The notes: generated by a model not told the origin, from the letters alone. A DNA stretch of 64,000 nucleotides from Modestobacter italicus (GCF_019799965.1 NZ_JABGCJ010000003.1:1-64000); one strand, 5' to 3'. Positions 28,275 to 38,262 are shown, counted from the stretch's first letter. A program made the numbers and translations.

Positions 28275-28595
28275 GTGAGCGACGTGACCGGCCGGGGACA
28301 GGGCCACCAGACCAGCGCCCAGGTAGTCGAGCAGTCCAACCGCGAGGAGGGCATCGCCCGCGCGGGTGGCTCTCCCGTGACGCACGAGCGGCCCGAGGAC
28401 TGGGGCTGGCACGCCGAGGCGGGCAAGGTCGGCCGGATCGTCGGCTGGCTGTTCGTCCTGGTCATGCTGAGCTTCCTGGTGGGCAACCACGAGGGCCGCG
28501 TCGAGGACCTCTGGGTCCTGGGGTTCGCGCTCGCCCTCGTGGTCATGCTGCTGTGGGACGTCCGCCGGCGGAAGAACGCCTGGCGCTCCCGCTGA
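28275..28595 (+). CDS. DUF2631 small membrane protein
   Basis: The 106-residue protein has the DUF2631 signature HERPEDWGWHAEAGK followed by two membrane segments (IVGWLFVLVMLSFLVG and LWVLGFALALVVMLLW) and a basic end. The family is actinobacterial and has no known role. The GTG at 28275 is chosen because it leaves room for a promoter after the divergent dxr start. It ends at a strong bidirectional terminator. Confidence 0.8.
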   Translation: MSDVTGRGQGHQTSAQVVEQSNREEGIARAGGSPVTHERPEDWGWHAEAGKVGRIVGWLFVLVMLSFLVGNHEGRVEDLWVLGFALALVVMLLWDVRRRKNAWRSR

Positions 28596-28610
28596 GCTGC
28601 TCCCTGCACA

Positions 28611-28652
28611 GCACAGAGGCCCGCTCCCCGACCGGGGAGCGGGCCTCTGTGC
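28611..28652. terminator. Bidirectional terminator between DUF2631 and VIT1-family genes
   Basis: A perfect 20-bp inverted repeat (GCACAGAGGCCCGCTCCCCG and its complement) with two bases between the arms. It lies between convergent stops at 28595 and 28662, serving both genes. Confidence 0.85.
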
Positions 28653-28661
28653 GATCGGGAG

Positions 28662-29369
28662 TCACCCGCCGACGCTGACGCCGATCGCGGTGCCGATCAG
28701 GTAGGTCGCGCCGGCGGCCACGGCACCGAACAGCAGCTGTCGCCCCGCCGACCACCACCAGGACCGCGGGGTGAAGCGCGAGGACAGCGCCCCGGCCGCC
28801 GCCAGGCCGGCACCGCCGCACACCAGCGCGATCCACAGGGTGCTGAACCCGAGCAGGAACGGCAGCAGCGGGACGACGGCGCCGATCGAGAAGGTGACGA
28901 ACGAGGACACCGCGGCCACCTTCGGGGACGGCGTGTCCTCCGGGCTCAGCCCCATCTCGGCCACCACATGCAGCCGCAGGGCCGTCTCCGGGTCGCGGGA
29001 CAGCTGCACCGACACCTGCTCGGCGAGGTCGTCGTCCACCCCGCCGCGGCGCAGCAGCGCGACCAGCTCGCGCCGCTCACCCTCGGGGTTGCGCAGCAGC
29101 TCCCCGCGTTCCTTGGCGACCTCGAGCGCGAGCTGCTCGTTCTGGGTGGTCACCGACGTGTACTCGCCCAGCGCCATCGAGATGGCGCCGGCGACCAGGC
29201 TGGCCATCCCGGAGAGGACGACGGTGTGCGCCGCGGCCCCGCCGGCCCCCACCCCGGCGACGAGCGCGGTGTTGGTGACCAGGCCGTCCATGGCGCCGAA
29301 CACGGCCGCCCGCAACCAGCCTCCGGACACGTCGGCGTGGCTGTGCTCGTGCACCTCCGCGTCGATCAC
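28662..29369 (-). CDS. VIT1/CCC1 family Fe/Mn transporter
   Basis: The 235-residue protein matches the VIT1/CCC1 family: AVFGAMDGLVTNTALVAGVG in the first membrane helix, SMALGEYTSVTTQNEQL with the acidic and methionine residues of the transport path, a cytoplasmic helical Glu-rich insert, and three late helices. Relatives move ferrous iron or manganese out of the cytosol. The GTG at 29369 starts 5 bases after the rlmN stop, so the two genes are likely cotranscribed. Confidence 0.88.
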   Translation of the reverse strand: MIDAEVHEHSHADVSGGWLRAAVFGAMDGLVTNTALVAGVGAGGAAAHTVVLSGMASLVAGAISMALGEYTSVTTQNEQLALEVAKERGELLRNPEGERRELVALLRRGGVDDDLAEQVSVQLSRDPETALRLHVVAEMGLSPEDTPSPKVAAVSSFVTFSIGAVVPLLPFLLGFSTLWIALVCGGAGLAAAGALSSRFTPRSWWWSAGRQLLFGAVAAGATYLIGTAIGVSVGG

Positions 29370-29374
29370 CGCGG

Positions 29375-30565
29375 TCAGCCCTGGTCCGACTCGGCTCCCA
29401 GCGGCACGCCGTCCTCGACGCCCGGTACCGGCACCGCGACGCTGGGCACGCCGTCGACCTGGTCCGCGGCGGCCAGCTGCCCGCAGGCGCCGTCGATGTC
29501 CGACCCACGGGTGTCGCGCACCGTGGTGGGCACCCCGGCGGCACGCAGCCGGGCGACGAACTCCCGCTGCGCCGGCAGCGGGCTGGCGTCCCACTGGCTG
29601 CCCGGGGTCGGGTTCAGCGGGATGAGGTTGACGTGCGCGAGCCGCTTCGCCAGCAGCTTCCCGAGCAGGTCGGCCCGGAACGGCTGGTCGTTCACGTCGC
29701 GGATCAGCGCGTACTCGATCGAGTAGCGGCGGCCGGTGCGCCGGGCGTAGTCGTCGGCGGCGCCGAGCACCTCCTCGACCTTCCAGCGGGTGTTGATCGG
29801 CACCAGGGTGTTGCGCAGCTCGTCGTCGGGGGCGTGCAGGCTGACCGCGAGGGTGACGTTGAGGCCCTCCTCGGTGAGCTTGCGGATCGCCGGCACGACC
29901 CCGACCGTCGACACGGTCACCGACCGCTGGGACAGGCCGAGCCCGTGCGGCGTCGGGCTCAACAGCGCGTCCAGGGTCTTGCGGACCCGGGCGTAGTTGG
30001 CCAGCGGCTCCCCCATGCCCATGAAGACGACGTTGGACAGCCGCCCCGGGCCACCGGGGATGTCGCCGGCGGCCATCGCCGCAGCCGCGGCGACCGCCTG
30101 GCCGATGATCTCGGCGGCGGAGAGGTTGCGGGTCAGGCCGTTCTGGCCGGTCGCGCAGAACGGGCAGGCCATGCCGCAGCCGGCCTGGCTGGAGATGCAG
30201 ACGGTGGCCCGATCCGGGTAGCGCATCAGCACGCTCTCCACCAGGGCGCCGTCGTGCAGCCGCCACAGCGTCTTGCGGGTGCGGCCACCGTCGGCGGACT
30301 GGTGTCGCACCGGGGTCAGCAGCCCCGGCAGCAGGGCCGCGGCGAGGTCGTCGCGAGCGGCGGCCGGCAGGTCGGTCATCTGCGCCGGGTCGGTCACCCC
30401 CGCGTAGAAGTGCCGGCTCAGCTGGTCGGCGCGGAACGCCGGGTGGCCGAGCTCGGTGACCGCAACCCGGGCCTCCTCACGGGTGAGGTCGGCCAGGTGG
30501 CGGGGCGGCTTGGTGCGGCGGGGGGCGTCGAAGACCAGGGGCAGGGCAGTCATGGCACCGTCCAT
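29375..30565 (-). CDS. rlmN: 23S rRNA (adenine2503-C2)/tRNA (adenine37-C2) methyltransferase RlmN
   Basis: RlmN is a radical-SAM enzyme that methylates C2 of A2503 in 23S rRNA and A37 of some tRNAs. The 396-residue protein has the cluster motif [11 protein letters not shown], the SAM-binding GMGEPLANY and the late catalytic-cysteine region DGACGQLAA. The start at 30565 has GGAG 7 bases upstream; an ATG four codons later is also possible. In mycobacteria it follows cdsA; here two other genes intervene. Confidence 0.95.
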   Translation of the reverse strand: MDGAMTALPLVFDAPRRTKPPRHLADLTREEARVAVTELGHPAFRADQLSRHFYAGVTDPAQMTDLPAAARDDLAAALLPGLLTPVRHQSADGGRTRKTLWRLHDGALVESVLMRYPDRATVCISSQAGCGMACPFCATGQNGLTRNLSAAEIIGQAVAAAAAMAAGDIPGGPGRLSNVVFMGMGEPLANYARVRKTLDALLSPTPHGLGLSQRSVTVSTVGVVPAIRKLTEEGLNVTLAVSLHAPDDELRNTLVPINTRWKVEEVLGAADDYARRTGRRYSIEYALIRDVNDQPFRADLLGKLLAKRLAHVNLIPLNPTPGSQWDASPLPAQREFVARLRAAGVPTTVRDTRGSDIDGACGQLAAADQVDGVPSVAVPVPGVEDGVPLGAESDQG

Positions 30566-30611
30566 GTTCCCACTCCGCGGGCGTCCAGGGTGAGCCGGTG
30601 AGGGTGAGATG

Positions 30612-30627
30612 GCTCCCCGGAGGGAGC
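30612..30627 (-). terminator. Short hairpin after the Pro/Ala-rich gene
   Basis: GCTCCC pairs with GGGAGC around CGGA, starting 5 bases after the stop of the upstream gene. It is a modest 6-bp stem, so readthrough into rlmN is possible. Confidence 0.45.
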
Positions 30628-30631
30628 GCGG

Positions 30632-32365
30632 TCAGTCCCGCTCGGGCTGAGCGGTCGATGACGGCTGCACACCGCCCGGCTGCGCGGTGGTCGTGAGCGG
30701 AGCAGTCGCGGTCGGACCGGCGGTGGCCGTCGGCGTCGCGGTCGGCGCGGTCGTGGTCGGCGGGGTGGTGGGCGGGGTGGTGGTCACCGGAGTGCTCGGG
30801 TCGCCGGGCACGGGAGCCGTCGGGTCGGTCGGCTCCGTGGTCCCGGGGTCGGTCGGCTCGGGCCCGGTGGGCTCGGGGTCGGTCGGCGCGCAGGCCGCGG
30901 CGAGGACGACGGGGTCGGTGGCGTCCTCCTCCCCCTGCTCCGGGTCCGGGTCCGGGTCCGGGTCCGGGGTGTCGCCCTCGGGCACCTCGACGTCCGGGCA
31001 CTGCGACTCGTCGGGCGGGTCGACGTCGACCCCGTCGCCGCCGCCCGGTACGGGCGCCGGGAGCGGCGGACGCACGACGACCGGTGGCGCGGCCACCGAG
31101 GCCGCCGTCGTCGGCTGCTTGGTGGGGACGGCTGCTCGCTGCGGGGTGGCGGTCGACCGGGTGGCCGCCCGCGCGCGCTCGGTGGGCCGCTCGGGGCTGT
31201 CGACGGCCTCGACGGCGGCCTCGGCGACGGGAACCGGGGCCGTGGTCGGCTCCGCGGCCTCGGCCGGCGACTGCCCGGCGCGGACGATGGGCGTCCGGGT
31301 GGCGGGAGCCGGGGTCGAGCCGGCATCCCGCTGGACGGCCGCCACCTCGGGCCGGTCGCCACTGGAGGAGTCCGGCAAGGCGAAACCGGCGATGACGGCG
31401 GCGAGCAGCAGCACGGCCAGCGGCAGCAGCACGCGGGCACGTCGCCGCCGGACCGCCGGCGACGCCACCTCGTCCCGCGACGCCCCCTCGGCCCGCTGCG
31501 CGGCCGGCGCGGCCGAGCGGGTGGACGACGGCTGGCCGGCCAACGCCTCACCGGCGCGGATCGCCTCCTCCCACGCGGCCAGCTGCGCGAAGGCCTGCTC
31601 CTCCGCGGCGCGCCGGGCGGCCAGCTCGGCCTCCTGCAGATCGGCCAGCGCCGCCTCGATCCGGGGCGGGAGCGGCCGTCGCGCAGGCCTCGCCGGGCTC
31701 GTCGCCGCACTCACGCCCGACTGCGGGGCCGGGTCGCTCGTGGGGCCGGTCACCGGCTCGTCGTCCGGGTCCACCGCAGGGACAGCTGCGGCGACGGGCG
31801 CCGGCTCAGCCGTCTGGTCACCTGCCGGCGCAGCGAGGCGCTGGACAGGATCTGGCGACGCCTCGGCCGGGGCTGCGTCCGGCTGCTCGTGCTCGACATC
31901 GGCCGGGGCGCCCCGCTCCGGGGCGGTCGGGGCACCGGTCAGCTGGGCGGCGCTGACGTCGTGGACGTGACCCGCCGGGACCTCCTGCGGCGCAGCCGGG
32001 ACGTCGACGGCCTGCGTCGCGGGGGCGTCGGCCTGCGGCGCGGGCGGGACGTCGAGGGCCTGCGCGGTGGGCGCATCACGGACCTGGGCGGCCGGCGCGT
32101 CGTCCGGCAGCGCGGCCGGGAGGTCCTGCACCTGGGCGGCCGTGGCGTCGGCCGACTCCTCGGCCGCCGGCTGGGCATCACCCTCCGCCGGGGGCGGCCC
32201 GTCGGCGTGCTCCGGGGAGGCGGACGAGCCGGCCCACTGCGGGAGCCACGCCTCGTCCCACGGGTCCTCGGCCGGCTCGACGTCCACCGAGGCCGGGGTC
32301 GCGTCCTCCGCGCCCGTCGGGGTCTCCTCCGGGGTGCCGGGCTCACGCACGTCCTCCGACCTCAT
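30632..32365 (-). CDS. Large Pro/Ala/Thr-rich single-pass membrane protein, unrecognised
   Basis: The 577-residue protein has no domain I recognise. Residues 1-230 are acidic and Pro/Ala-rich with loose repeats of the form AAQVxDxPxA. Residues 233-275 form a Glu/Ala/Arg amphipathic helix, perhaps a coiled coil. RRRRAR then precedes one membrane segment (about 311-330). The rest is Thr/Pro/Asp-rich, with a (PD)n run and two cysteines (CPD and AAC contexts), presumably outside. The basic residues before the helix predict N-in, C-out. It may be a wall-spanning or sensor-like protein; function is unknown. Confidence 0.6.
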   Translation of the reverse strand: MRSEDVREPGTPEETPTGAEDATPASVDVEPAEDPWDEAWLPQWAGSSASPEHADGPPPAEGDAQPAAEESADATAAQVQDLPAALPDDAPAAQVRDAPTAQALDVPPAPQADAPATQAVDVPAAPQEVPAGHVHDVSAAQLTGAPTAPERGAPADVEHEQPDAAPAEASPDPVQRLAAPAGDQTAEPAPVAAAVPAVDPDDEPVTGPTSDPAPQSGVSAATSPARPARRPLPPRIEAALADLQEAELAARRAAEEQAFAQLAAWEEAIRAGEALAGQPSSTRSAAPAAQRAEGASRDEVASPAVRRRRARVLLPLAVLLLAAVIAGFALPDSSSGDRPEVAAVQRDAGSTPAPATRTPIVRAGQSPAEAAEPTTAPVPVAEAAVEAVDSPERPTERARAATRSTATPQRAAVPTKQPTTAASVAAPPVVVRPPLPAPVPGGGDGVDVDPPDESQCPDVEVPEGDTPDPDPDPDPEQGEEDATDPVVLAAACAPTDPEPTGPEPTDPGTTEPTDPTAPVPGDPSTPVTTTPPTTPPTTTAPTATPTATAGPTATAPLTTTAQPGGVQPSSTAQPERD

Positions 32366-32516
32366 GACCCCTCCTCCCGGTCGGCCTGCCGCCCGACCAC
32401 CGGTCGTGGTCGGGATGCGGCGGCCGAGCCCGAACGATCATGCTGACGGAGCGGCCCTCGGCGTGGCGGTAGGCGCGGCGTGACCGGAGCACCACAGTGC
32501 GCTCAAGACGCGGGGC

Positions 32517-33176
32517 TCAGTTCGGCAGGTCTGCACCAGTCAGCCCGGCGTGCTGGCGCACCCAGGCGTGCATCGCGATGCCGGCGGCGACCCCGGCGTT
32601 CAACGACCGGGTCGAGCCGAACTGGGCGATGGACACGGTCAGCTCCGCGCCGTCCCGCGCGGCCGGGGTGAGCCCGGGCCCCTCCTGGCCGAACAGCAGC
32701 AGCGACCGGCGGGGCAGGTCGGCGGTCTCCAACGGGACGGCGCCGGGCCCGTTGTCGACCGCCACCACCGCGAGCGACTCCCCTGCCGCGTGTGCCAGCA
32801 GCGCCTCGATGTCGGTGTGGTGCCGCAGGTGCTGGTACCGGTCGGTGACCATCGCCCCGCGCCGGTTCCACCGGCGTCGACCCACGACGTGCACCTCCGC
32901 AGCCAGGAACGCGTTGGCGGTGCGGACGACGGTGCCGATGTTCAGGTCGTGCTCGAAGTTCTCGATCGCGACGTGGAAGGGGTGCCGGCGCCGGTCGAGG
33001 TCGGCGACGATCGCCTCCAGCGTCCAGTAGCGGTACCGGTCCACCACGTTCCGGCGGTCCCCGTCGGCGAGCAGCTCGGGGTCGTACCGCGGGTCGGTGG
33101 GCCACGGGCCCGGCCAGGGGCCGACGCCCACCGACCCGCCCCACTCGGTCGGGCCGATCTCCAGTCCCTCGGTCAT
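32517..33176 (-). CDS. SpoU/TrmH family RNA 2'-O-methyltransferase
   Basis: This SPOUT-fold methyltransferase of about 219 residues shows the three SpoU motifs: ENFEHDLNIGTVVRTANAF, LLFGQEGPGL and SIAQFGSTRSLNAGVAAGIAM, which form the knotted SAM site. The RNA target (tRNA or rRNA) is not clear. The ATG at 33176 is used; a GTG at 33194 would add six residues, and neither has a clear ribosome-binding site. It lies between cdsA and the Pro/Ala-rich gene. Confidence 0.88.
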   Translation of the reverse strand: MTEGLEIGPTEWGGSVGVGPWPGPWPTDPRYDPELLADGDRRNVVDRYRYWTLEAIVADLDRRRHPFHVAIENFEHDLNIGTVVRTANAFLAAEVHVVGRRRWNRRGAMVTDRYQHLRHHTDIEALLAHAAGESLAVVAVDNGPGAVPLETADLPRRSLLLFGQEGPGLTPAARDGAELTVSIAQFGSTRSLNAGVAAGIAMHAWVRQHAGLTGADLPN

Positions 33177-33265
33177 CGCCGGGGATGGTGCCACGCCGGC
33201 GACCGCCGCACCGCTGGTCCCGTCCCTCCCGCGGGGAGCAGGGGGCCCGTCGGCGTGGACCGGGG

Positions 33266-34501
33266 CTAGACCGGTGCGACCACCGAGAGGATCAGCCAGG
33301 CCACGGCAGCCGAGGGCAGCAGCGAGTCCATCCGGTCCATGAGGCCGCCGTGCCCGGGCAACAGGTCGCCCATGTCCTTGATGCCCAGGTCGCGCTTGAT
33401 CAGCGACTCCCCCAGGTCACCGAGGGTGGCGGTGAGCGCGATCGCCACGCCGTACAGCACGCCGCCCCACCAGGGGCCGTGGAAGGTCAGCGTGACCAGC
33501 AGGGTGCCGATGAGCACGCAGGCCGCGACCGACCCGGCCAGCCCCTCCCAGGACTTCTTCGGGCTGATCGACCTGGCCAGGGGGTGCCTGCCGAAGAGCA
33601 CGCCGGCGGCGAAGCCACCGACGTCGCTGCAGACCACCGTCGCGATGAAGGCCAGCACCCGGGCGACGCCGTCGTCCGGGGCCAGGAGGAGCACCGCGAA
33701 CCCGGCGAGCAGCGGCACGTACAACGCGACGAACACCGCTGCGGAGGCGTCCCGCAGGTACCCGACCGGGCCGTCGCCGAGCCGCCAGAGCAGCACCGCC
33801 ACCACGGTCAGCAGGAAGCCGACCACGAGGCCGGACGGGCCGCGGGTCCAGGCCAGCGTGAGCATGGCCAGTGCTCCCACCACGACCGGCGTACGGGGCG
33901 GTCGGTGCCCGCCCTTCACGAGCGCGCCGCTGAGCTCGACGACGCTGATCAGCACAGCGGCGCCCAGCACCGCCAGGAACGCCGGCCGCCACACCAGCAG
34001 CGTCGCCACGATCACCGCGCCCAGGCCGACCCCGACCCCGATCGCAGCAGCCATGTCCCGGCCGGCCCGCCCGGTCGCCCGGGGGGCGCCACTGGGGGTG
34101 TCCTGCGGCGGCTCACCGGTCGCCTCGGCGCCCGGCGCGTCCGGCACGGCGGTCAACGGGGGCGCGTCGTCCCCGACGACGGCGAGTGAACCGGTGGGGA
34201 CGTCGTCCCGCTCGTCGGTCCACGCGTCACCGAGCAGCGCAGCCCCGGCGTCCTCGGGTGCCCGGTCCCAGGTCATCCCCACCGTGCTCGGACCCGGCAC
34301 GTCCTCGGGCGCCACCCGCGGTGCGGGCCGGCTGGGCAGCGGCGGTACCGGTGGCTGGCCGATCCGCACCACCGGCCCGTCCTCGTCGTCCCGGCGTGGG
34401 ACGGCGTCGCCCGGGCGCGGGACACCGGGCGTGCCCGTCCGGCTGCGGGCACGCTCACGCCCCGGGCCGGGCGGCTCGGGGCGGTGCGGGTCGGGGTTCA
34501 C
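33266..34501 (-). CDS. cdsA: Phosphatidate cytidylyltransferase
   Basis: CdsA makes CDP-diacylglycerol from phosphatidate and CTP at the membrane, feeding all phospholipid and phosphatidylinositol synthesis. The 411-residue protein has about 130 polar, Pro/Gly-rich N-terminal residues, then eight or so membrane helices. The signature is split over ISPKKSWEGLAGS and GDLGESLIKRDLGIKDMGDLLPGHGGLMDRMDS. It ends the rpsB-tsf-pyrH-frr-cdsA series. Confidence 0.94.
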   Translation of the reverse strand: MNPDPHRPEPPGPGRERARSRTGTPGVPRPGDAVPRRDDEDGPVVRIGQPPVPPLPSRPAPRVAPEDVPGPSTVGMTWDRAPEDAGAALLGDAWTDERDDVPTGSLAVVGDDAPPLTAVPDAPGAEATGEPPQDTPSGAPRATGRAGRDMAAAIGVGVGLGAVIVATLLVWRPAFLAVLGAAVLISVVELSGALVKGGHRPPRTPVVVGALAMLTLAWTRGPSGLVVGFLLTVVAVLLWRLGDGPVGYLRDASAAVFVALYVPLLAGFAVLLLAPDDGVARVLAFIATVVCSDVGGFAAGVLFGRHPLARSISPKKSWEGLAGSVAACVLIGTLLVTLTFHGPWWGGVLYGVAIALTATLGDLGESLIKRDLGIKDMGDLLPGHGGLMDRMDSLLPSAAVAWLILSVVAPV

Positions 34502-34522
34502 CTGCGGGCGTCCGGGTTCGAC

Positions 34523-35080
34523 TCAGACGTCGAGGAGCTCGGTCTCCTTGTTCTTCATCGCCTCGTCGATGCTGGCGACGTGGGACGCGGTGAGGTCGTC
34601 CAGCTCCTTCTCGGCACGACGCACCTCGTCCTCGCCGGCCTCGCCGTCCTTGGCGATGCGGTCCAGCTCCTCCTTGGCGCGCCGGCGCACGTTGCGGATG
34701 GCGACCTTGGCGTCCTCGCCCTTGGAGCGGGCGACCTTCACCAGGTCGCGGCGGCGCTCCTCGGTCAGCTGGGGGAAGACGACGCGGATCAGCGACCCGT
34801 CGTTGGTCGGGTTGACGCCCAGGTCGGAGTTGCGGATCGACTTCTCGATGGCCTGCAGCTGGGTGGCGTCGTAGGGCTTGATGACCGCCATCCGCGCCTC
34901 CGGCACCGTGATCGAGGCCATCTGCGGCACCGGGGTGGGAGCACCGTAGTAGTCGACGACGATCTTGTTGAACATGGACGGCGCGGCGCGGCCGGTGCGC
35001 ACGGAACCGAGGTCCTCGCGGGCGACCGACAAGGCCTTGTCCATCCGCTCCTCGGCGTCGAGCAGGGTGTCGTCGATCAC
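34523..35080 (-). CDS. frr: Ribosome recycling factor
   Basis: RRF works with EF-G to split post-termination ribosomes. The 185-residue protein is of standard length, with the N-terminal helix [43 protein letters not shown] in domain II and the C-terminal [27 protein letters not shown]. It lies 21 bases upstream of cdsA and 109 bases after pyrH. Confidence 0.97.
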   Translation of the reverse strand: MIDDTLLDAEERMDKALSVAREDLGSVRTGRAAPSMFNKIVVDYYGAPTPVPQMASITVPEARMAVIKPYDATQLQAIEKSIRNSDLGVNPTNDGSLIRVVFPQLTEERRRDLVKVARSKGEDAKVAIRNVRRRAKEELDRIAKDGEAGEDEVRRAEKELDDLTASHVASIDEAMKNKETELLDV

Positions 35081-35189
35081 GGGGTTCTCTCCTCCTGCGG
35101 CAGCTGCCGCCGTGCTGGCCGGGGTGTGGGGCGGGTCTGGCGGTGGGACGGCGTCCGGCGTGCGCCGTCGGCGGTCAGGAGCCGGCCGG

Positions 35190-35975
35190 TCAGGCCTGCT
35201 CGCTGATCAGGGTGCCGATCCTCTCACCTGCCACTGCCCGCGCGATGTTGCCGTCACGCAGCAGGTTGAACACGACGATCGGCATCTGGTTGTCCATGCA
35301 CAGGCTGATCGCCGTGGCGTCGGCGACCTTCAGCTGCTTGGCCAGCACCGTGCCGTAGTCCAGGTCGCGGTACATGGTGGCCGCCGGGTTGGTGCGCGGG
35401 TCGTCGTCGTAGACGCCGTCCACCCCGTTCTTGGCCATCAGCAGCACCTGGCACTCGATCTCCAGGGCGCGCTGGGCCGCCACGGTGTCGGTGGAGAAGT
35501 ACGGCATGCCGGCCCCGGCGCCGAATATGACCAGCCGGCCCTTCTCCATGTGCCGGATCGCCTTGCGCGGGATGTAGGGCTCGGCGACCTGCCCCATGGT
35601 GATCGCCGTCTGCACGCGCGTCTCCAGGCCGGCCTTCTCGCAGAAGTCCTGCAGCGCCAGGCAGTTCATCACCGTGCCGAGCATGCCCATGTAGTCGGCG
35701 TGGCTGCGGTCCATGCCGGCCTGGGACAGCTCGGCGCCGCGGAAGAAGTTGCCGCCACCGACGACGACGGCCACCTGCGTGCCCGCACCCACCACGGCGG
35801 CGAGCTGCTCGGCCATGCTGCGGATGATCACCGGGTCGACGCCTACCTTGCCACCGCCGAACGCCTCGCCCGAGAGCTTCAGGAGCACCCGGCGGTAGCC
35901 GGACCCGTCCAGCGGGGCGAAGGCGGTGGGGGCGGACTTCAGCGTCCCCTGGGTGGCGGGCTGGGTGTCGGTCAC
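35190..35975 (-). CDS. pyrH: UMP kinase
   Basis: PyrH phosphorylates UMP to UDP and is the allosteric control point of pyrimidine nucleotides. The 261-residue protein has [12 protein letters not shown] (phosphate-binding), [13 protein letters not shown] and a late [17 protein letters not shown]. The first 25 residues are a polar extension before the amino-acid-kinase fold. It is followed by frr and preceded by tsf with a strong terminator between. Confidence 0.96.
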   Translation of the reverse strand: MTDTQPATQGTLKSAPTAFAPLDGSGYRRVLLKLSGEAFGGGKVGVDPVIIRSMAEQLAAVVGAGTQVAVVVGGGNFFRGAELSQAGMDRSHADYMGMLGTVMNCLALQDFCEKAGLETRVQTAITMGQVAEPYIPRKAIRHMEKGRLVIFGAGAGMPYFSTDTVAAQRALEIECQVLLMAKNGVDGVYDDDPRTNPAATMYRDLDYGTVLAKQLKVADATAISLCMDNQMPIVVFNLLRDGNIARAVAGERIGTLISEQA

Positions 35976-36057
35976 GAGCGTCCCTCGGTTCGGTGTCGGG
36001 TGGATCGATCCTGCCCCATCCCGGCGTCGGTCTCCCGCGCTGCCGGGCCTGGACAGG

Positions 36058-36099
36058 CCACCGGCCCCGTCCTCCGGGCGGAGGGAGCGGGGCCGGTGG
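36058..36099 (-). terminator. tsf: Terminator after tsf
   Basis: CCACCGGCCCC (36058-36068) pairs with GGGGCCGGTGG (36089-36099), with an inner TCCTCC/GGAGGGA helix. It lies 25 bases after the tsf stop, so pyrH-frr-cdsA probably also has its own promoter in 35976-36057. Confidence 0.75.
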
Positions 36100-36123
36100 G
36101 TGTCACGGTCGTTCGGGCCTGGA

Positions 36124-36939
36124 TCAGGCCTGGCCGACCTCGAAGCGGGCGAACCGGTCGACGGTCAGACCGGCGTCGGCGATGATCTGCTTGACGGTGC
36201 GCTTCGGCTCGGTGATCGAGGGCTGCTCCAGGAGCACGAAGTCCTTGAAGTAGGCGTTGACCCGACCCTCGACGATCTTGCTGATCGCCTGCTCGGGCTT
36301 GCCCTCCTCCTTGGCCGTCTGCTCGGCGACCCGACGCTCGGTCTCGACCGCGTCGGCCGGGACCTCCTCGCGGGTCAGGTACCGCGGCCGCGCGGCGGCG
36401 ATGTGCATCGCCAGCGAGCGGGCCGCGTCCTCGTCGCCGCCGGAGTACTGCACCGCGACACCGATGGCCGGGGGCAGGTCGGTGGCGCGCTTGTGCAGGT
36501 AGACGGCGGTGGTGCCCTCGAAGGCGACGAACCGGCTCAGTACCAGCTTCTCGCCGATCCGGGCGGACTCGGACTCGATGAGGGCGGCGACGGTCTGCCC
36601 GTCGACCTGGGCGGCCAGCAGCGCGTCCACGTCGGCCGGCTTCTCGGCCAGGACGACGTCCAGCAGACGCTCGGCCAGCGTGACGAAGTCGGCGTTCTTG
36701 GCGACGAAGTCGGTCTCGCAGTCGAGCTCGAGCAGCGCGCCGTCGCGGCTGACCACGACGCCGTTGGTGGTCGAGCGCTCCAGGCGCTTGCCCACGTCCT
36801 TCGCGCCCTTGACGCGGAGGAACTCGATGGCCTTGTCGTAGTCGCCATCGGCCTCGGTCAGGGCCTTCTTGGAGTCCATCATGCCGGCGCCGGTGGCGTC
36901 ACGGAGACGCTTCACGTCGGCTGCGGTGAAAGCAGGCAT
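36124..36939 (-). CDS. tsf: Elongation factor Ts
   Basis: EF-Ts is the nucleotide-exchange factor for EF-Tu. In this 271-residue protein the N-terminal UBA-like domain ([20 protein letters not shown]) precedes the TDFV motif in [10 protein letters not shown], which contacts EF-Tu. The dimerisation subdomains follow. Length is typical of Actinobacteria. It lies 125 bases downstream of rpsB in the universal rpsB-tsf pair. Confidence 0.97.
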   Translation of the reverse strand: MPAFTAADVKRLRDATGAGMMDSKKALTEADGDYDKAIEFLRVKGAKDVGKRLERSTTNGVVVSRDGALLELDCETDFVAKNADFVTLAERLLDVVLAEKPADVDALLAAQVDGQTVAALIESESARIGEKLVLSRFVAFEGTTAVYLHKRATDLPPAIGVAVQYSGGDEDAARSLAMHIAAARPRYLTREEVPADAVETERRVAEQTAKEEGKPEQAISKIVEGRVNAYFKDFVLLEQPSITEPKRTVKQIIADAGLTVDRFARFEVGQA

Positions 36940-37017
36940 GTCACTTCCTCTGATCTGGTGGTGGTGCGGGGCGCGGACCCCGCGAGTTGAGGTGCCGGCC
37001 GGAGCCGGGCATGCGGC

Positions 37018-37058
37018 GGCGCCGCCCTCCCCGCGGTCAGGCGGGGACGAGCGGCGCC
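37018..37058 (-). terminator. Attenuator hairpin between rpsB and tsf
   Basis: GGCGCCGC (37018-37025) pairs with GCGGCGCC (37051-37058), enclosing CCCCGC/GCGGGG. It starts 6 bases after the rpsB stop. A partial terminator here is a known way to set the rpsB:tsf ratio in bacteria; that role is inferred. Confidence 0.6.
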
Positions 37059-37064
37059 GACCGG

Positions 37065-38036
37065 TCAGCCGTTCTGCGCGCCCTGGGTGCCGGTGCTCTG
37101 GTCACCGGTGGCGGGGACGCCCTCGACCGGAGCGACCTCCTCGGCCGTGACGGCCGGCGGGGCGGCCGGGGTCTCGGGCAGCTCGGTGGCGACGGCCTCA
37201 GTCGCGACGGCCGGAACGCCCTCCGCAGCCGGCGCGGCGGCGTCGGCGGTGCCGCCGGTCAGCAGCTCGCGCTCCCAGTCGGCCAGCGGCTCGGCGGCGG
37301 CCGGGGCCTCGGCGCCGTCCTCGCCGCGACCGGCGTTGGCCTGCGCGGCCGAGCGGGCCATGAGGCCCTCGGCGACCGCGTCGGCGATCACGCGGGTCAG
37401 CAGCGCGGTGCTGCGGATCGCGTCGTCGTTGCCCGGGATCTTGTAGTCGACCTCGTCGGGGTCGCAGTTGGTGTCGAGGATCGCGACGACGGGGATGCCC
37501 AGCTTCCGGGCCTCACCGACGGCGATGTGCTCCTTCTTGGTGTCCACGATCCAGACGGCGCTGGGCACCTTCTGCATGTCGCGGATGCCGCCGAGGGAGC
37601 GCTCGAGCTTGGCCTTCTCGCGGGAGAGGACCAGCTGCTCCTTCTTGGAGAGGCTGACCAGCGCGCCGGTCTGCTCGAGGTCCTCGAGCTCCTTGAGCCG
37701 GGCGAGGCGCTTGTAGACGGTCTGGAAGTTGGTGAGCATGCCGCCCAGCCAGCGCTGGTTCACGTAGGGCATGCCGACGCGGGTCGCCTGCTCGGCGATG
37801 ACCTCCTGCGCCTGGCGCTTCGTGCCGATGAACATGATCGAACCGCCGTGGGCCACGGTCTGCTTGACGAACTCGTAGGCCTGGTCGATGTAACCCAGCG
37901 TCTGCTGGATGTCGATGATGTAGATGCCGTTGCGCTCGGTGAAGATGAACCGCTTCATCTTCGGGTTCCAGCGACGGGTCTGGTGCCCGAAGTGGACCCC
38001 GCTGTCGAGCAGGTTCTTCATGCTGACGACTGCCAC
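37065..38036 (-). CDS. rpsB: Small ribosomal subunit protein S2 (uS2) with C-terminal extension
   Basis: S2 joins the 30S late and is needed for S1 binding in many bacteria. The 323-residue protein has [20 protein letters not shown] at the N terminus, the coiled-coil insert, and [20 protein letters not shown] with NCDPD. The last 65 or so residues are an Ala/Glu/Pro/Val-rich tail not part of the S2 fold. The GTG at 38036 has AAGGAAGG about 9 bases upstream and gives the family N terminus. A structured leader precedes it. Confidence 0.96.
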   Translation of the reverse strand: MAVVSMKNLLDSGVHFGHQTRRWNPKMKRFIFTERNGIYIIDIQQTLGYIDQAYEFVKQTVAHGGSIMFIGTKRQAQEVIAEQATRVGMPYVNQRWLGGMLTNFQTVYKRLARLKELEDLEQTGALVSLSKKEQLVLSREKAKLERSLGGIRDMQKVPSAVWIVDTKKEHIAVGEARKLGIPVVAILDTNCDPDEVDYKIPGNDDAIRSTALLTRVIADAVAEGLMARSAAQANAGRGEDGAEAPAAAEPLADWERELLTGGTADAAAPAAEGVPAVATEAVATELPETPAAPPAVTAEEVAPVEGVPATGDQSTGTQGAQNG

Positions 38037-38102
38037 GTGGCGCCGCCTTCCTTCTCGTGCGCGGGCGGCCAGGGGCCGCCGTCGCGCTGCTCGGTTGTCG
38101 CG

Positions 38103-38178
38103 GGCGCACCGGGAGGTGCGCCGCCCTGGTGTCCGGCCGCGCCACCGAACCCGCCCGGAGGGGCGGGACCGAGGTGGC
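38103..38178 (-). promoter_or_regulatory. rpsB: Candidate structured leader of rpsB
   Basis: Within the roughly 230-base leader lie two strong hairpins. GCCACC/GGTGGC (38178-38141) encloses CCCGCCC/GGGCGGG with a 4-base loop, and GGCGCACC/GGTGCGCC closes TCCC (38122-38103). S2 represses its own operon through rpsB leaders in proteobacteria. Whether this RNA does the same is inferred. Confidence 0.45.
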
Positions 38179-38262
38179 GACTGCCCCGCTGGGCTCGCCA
38201 GGTGCACGAGCGGCGGGAAGAGGACACGCGAAGTCGATCCGCCGGAGGCGGACCGCAGGACC

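Noticed and set aside
30940-30968. Microsatellite or CRISPR-like repeat
   Set aside because: It is a 6-base GGGTCC run coding for (PD)n within the Pro/Ala-rich gene; there are no spacers.
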